Origin: Billgrantia endophytica
GTDB taxonomy: Bacteria > Pseudomonadota > Gammaproteobacteria > Pseudomonadales > Halomonadaceae
Assembly: GCF_002879615.1 (NCBI RefSeq)
Contig: NZ_PNRF01000007.1
Location: 215,473 to 279,472 of the forward strand
DNA: 64,000 bases
Direction: 5' to 3'
The position numbers and the translations under genes were made by a program. Shown here piece by piece: positions 63,243 through 64,000 of this stretch. Below the pieces are notes generated by a model. That model was given only the letters and a program-made list of their open reading frames with translations. It searched no databases and had not been told where the DNA came from. The first letter of the stretch is position 1, and each line of letters starts with the position of its first letter.

Positions 63243-64000
63243 ATACCATCTCTCCTAACCAGTCACAAACAACCCATTAGGTGGTTTGCGACCGATATTC
63301 GGTTTGGGTCTTGAGGATGCCATAGGCGATGTGGATTAGCTTCCGCATCGCCGCCCCCAAGGCCGCCATTGTGCTCTTGCCGTTTCCTGTCAGCCGCCGG
63401 TAGAGCGCCGAGATATCTGGGTTTCGCCTCAGCCCTACGACGGCCGCCATGTACAGGCTCTGGCGCAGCTTCGGGTTGCCAGCTTTCGAAAGACGGGGCC
63501 GCATGCGCACGGAACTACCCGACTCCCAACTAACGGGCACAAGTCCCGCAAAAGCAGCAGCCTGCCGAGCGCTCTGGAACGCGCGGCTACGTAGCATCGC
63601 CAACAACCTGAGTGACACGGCGGGACCAACCCCCGGGATCGTTTGCAACAAGACCCGGTCCCGCTTTAAGCCAGGGTGCTGATCGAGATGATCATCGATC
63701 TGTTGCTGGAGGCGATCCCGCTCGCGCGTCAATGCCAGCAGGATGTCATCAATCGAGCGGAGAATATCGGTTGCCATGATGAACTCGGCTTTTTCCCGCC
63801 GGTTTCGCTCACGGTGAATGTCTTTGTCCATTGCATCGAGTCGCGCCGCCAGCGCCTTGAGCTTGCGCACTTCCTCAGGCTCTGGCTGCCAGCATTCAGG
63901 CTGTTGAGTTGCGCCATACCGTGCCAACACCACGCTGTCCTTCTTGTCCGTTTTGCCGCGTACCCCCAGGCTACGAGAGAAGTCACGTACCTGCGCAGGA
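63243..64000 (-). mobile_element. IS110-family insertion sequence, right part only
   Basis: The element enters the window from the right with its transposase on the minus strand. Only the 34 bp between the guaD stop and the transposase stop are available for its terminal sequence. IS110 elements lack classical terminal inverted repeats, so the exact boundary in 63243-63276 cannot be set here. It sits directly behind guaD without interrupting it. Confidence 0.75.
63277..64000 (-). CDS. IS110-family transposase (5' end outside window)
   Basis: A DEDD-type recombinase of IS110 elements. In the frame entering at 64000 the protein reads QVRDFSRSLGVRGKTDKKDSVVLARYG, the end of the N-terminal RuvC-like domain with the KTD-x2-D acidic motif. 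A long charged coiled coil follows (about 63930-63720), then the C-terminal Transposase_20 domain: LLQTIPGVGPAVSLRLLA, AAAFAGLVPVSWESGSSVR, and LSKAGNPKLRQSLYMAA with the catalytic Ser region. About 240 residues are visible and the frame is intact to TAA at 63277. Confidence 0.92.
   Translation of the reverse strand, partial: PAQVRDFSRSLGVRGKTDKKDSVVLARYGATQQPECWQPEPEEVRKLKALAARLDAMDKDIHRERNRREKAEFIMATDILRSIDDILLALTRERDRLQQQIDDHLDQHPGLKRDRVLLQTIPGVGPAVSLRLLAMLRSRAFQSARQAAAFAGLVPVSWESGSSVRMRPRLSKAGNPKLRQSLYMAAVVGLRRNPDISALYRRLTGNGKSTMAALGAAMRKLIHIAYGILKTQTEYRSQTT

Overview
The window is a high-GC (roughly 60-65% by eye) gammaproteobacterial chromosome segment. The proteins, the tig / tRNA(Pro-Arg-His-His) / folD order at the left edge (a synteny also seen in Pseudomonas), and two families of intergenic repeats point to a Halomonadaceae member (Halomonas-like). 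That placement is an inference from family resemblance, not a search result. It looks like ordinary chromosome dense in catabolic operons. The only transposable element is an IS110-family transposase running off the right edge.

Layout. 1-5.6 kb is housekeeping: trigger factor (truncated by the window edge), four tRNA genes, folD, luxS and mtnN (methyl cycle and AI-2), pyrC and a small membrane protein. 5.7-15.1 kb holds a DadA-like FAD oxidoreductase, a TerB-like protein, a first TRAP transporter (dctP, dctQ, dctM on the minus strand), an SDR, a LysR regulator, and a CaiB-type CoA-transferase paired with an HMG-CoA lyase. 15.1-24.7 kb is a GntR/FadR regulator divergent from a DppA-B-C-(DF) ABC importer operon, followed by a GlcD-type FAD dehydrogenase, a DMT exporter and a HisC-like aminotransferase. 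24.7-31.8 kb reads as an arginine transaminase-type pathway: a sigma54 activator, a near-consensus -24/-12 promoter with an upstream direct repeat, guanidinobutyrase (gbuA), a YjiH-type transporter, 2-ketoarginine decarboxylase (aruI-like) and an aldehyde dehydrogenase (kauB-like).

31.9-38 kb has a Spy-like periplasmic protein, a GNAT enzyme, a second TRAP system, a small lipoprotein, a DUF938 methyltransferase and RluF. 38.1-48.3 kb is the histidine utilisation region: hutC, a second YjiH-type transporter, hutI, hutG, hutU, hutH and a YuiF/NhaC-type transporter. Two TGTATATACA HutC operators flank the divergent promoter region. 48.4-55.9 kb holds a P-type ATPase, HrpB helicase and an arsenate-resistance pair (GAPDH-like plus ArsJ). 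56-63.2 kb is purine catabolism: a RutR-like TetR regulator, a TGACCA-N2-TGGTCA operator, xdhA, xdhB, xdhC and guanine deaminase. The IS110 element follows.

The window is dominated by uptake and breakdown of nitrogen-rich compounds (arginine or guanidino acids, histidine, purines, peptides), each unit with its own regulator. The most unusual feature is a structured intergenic repeat of about 100 bp found five times between operon genes: once between hutI and hutG, three times in a 135-bp-period tandem array between hutU and hutH, and once between xdhC and guaD. Its central hairpin arms change in a compensating way from copy to copy while the loop stays nearly fixed, as expected for selection on structure. 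A second nested-palindrome repeat occurs at about 7.0 kb and 15.0 kb.
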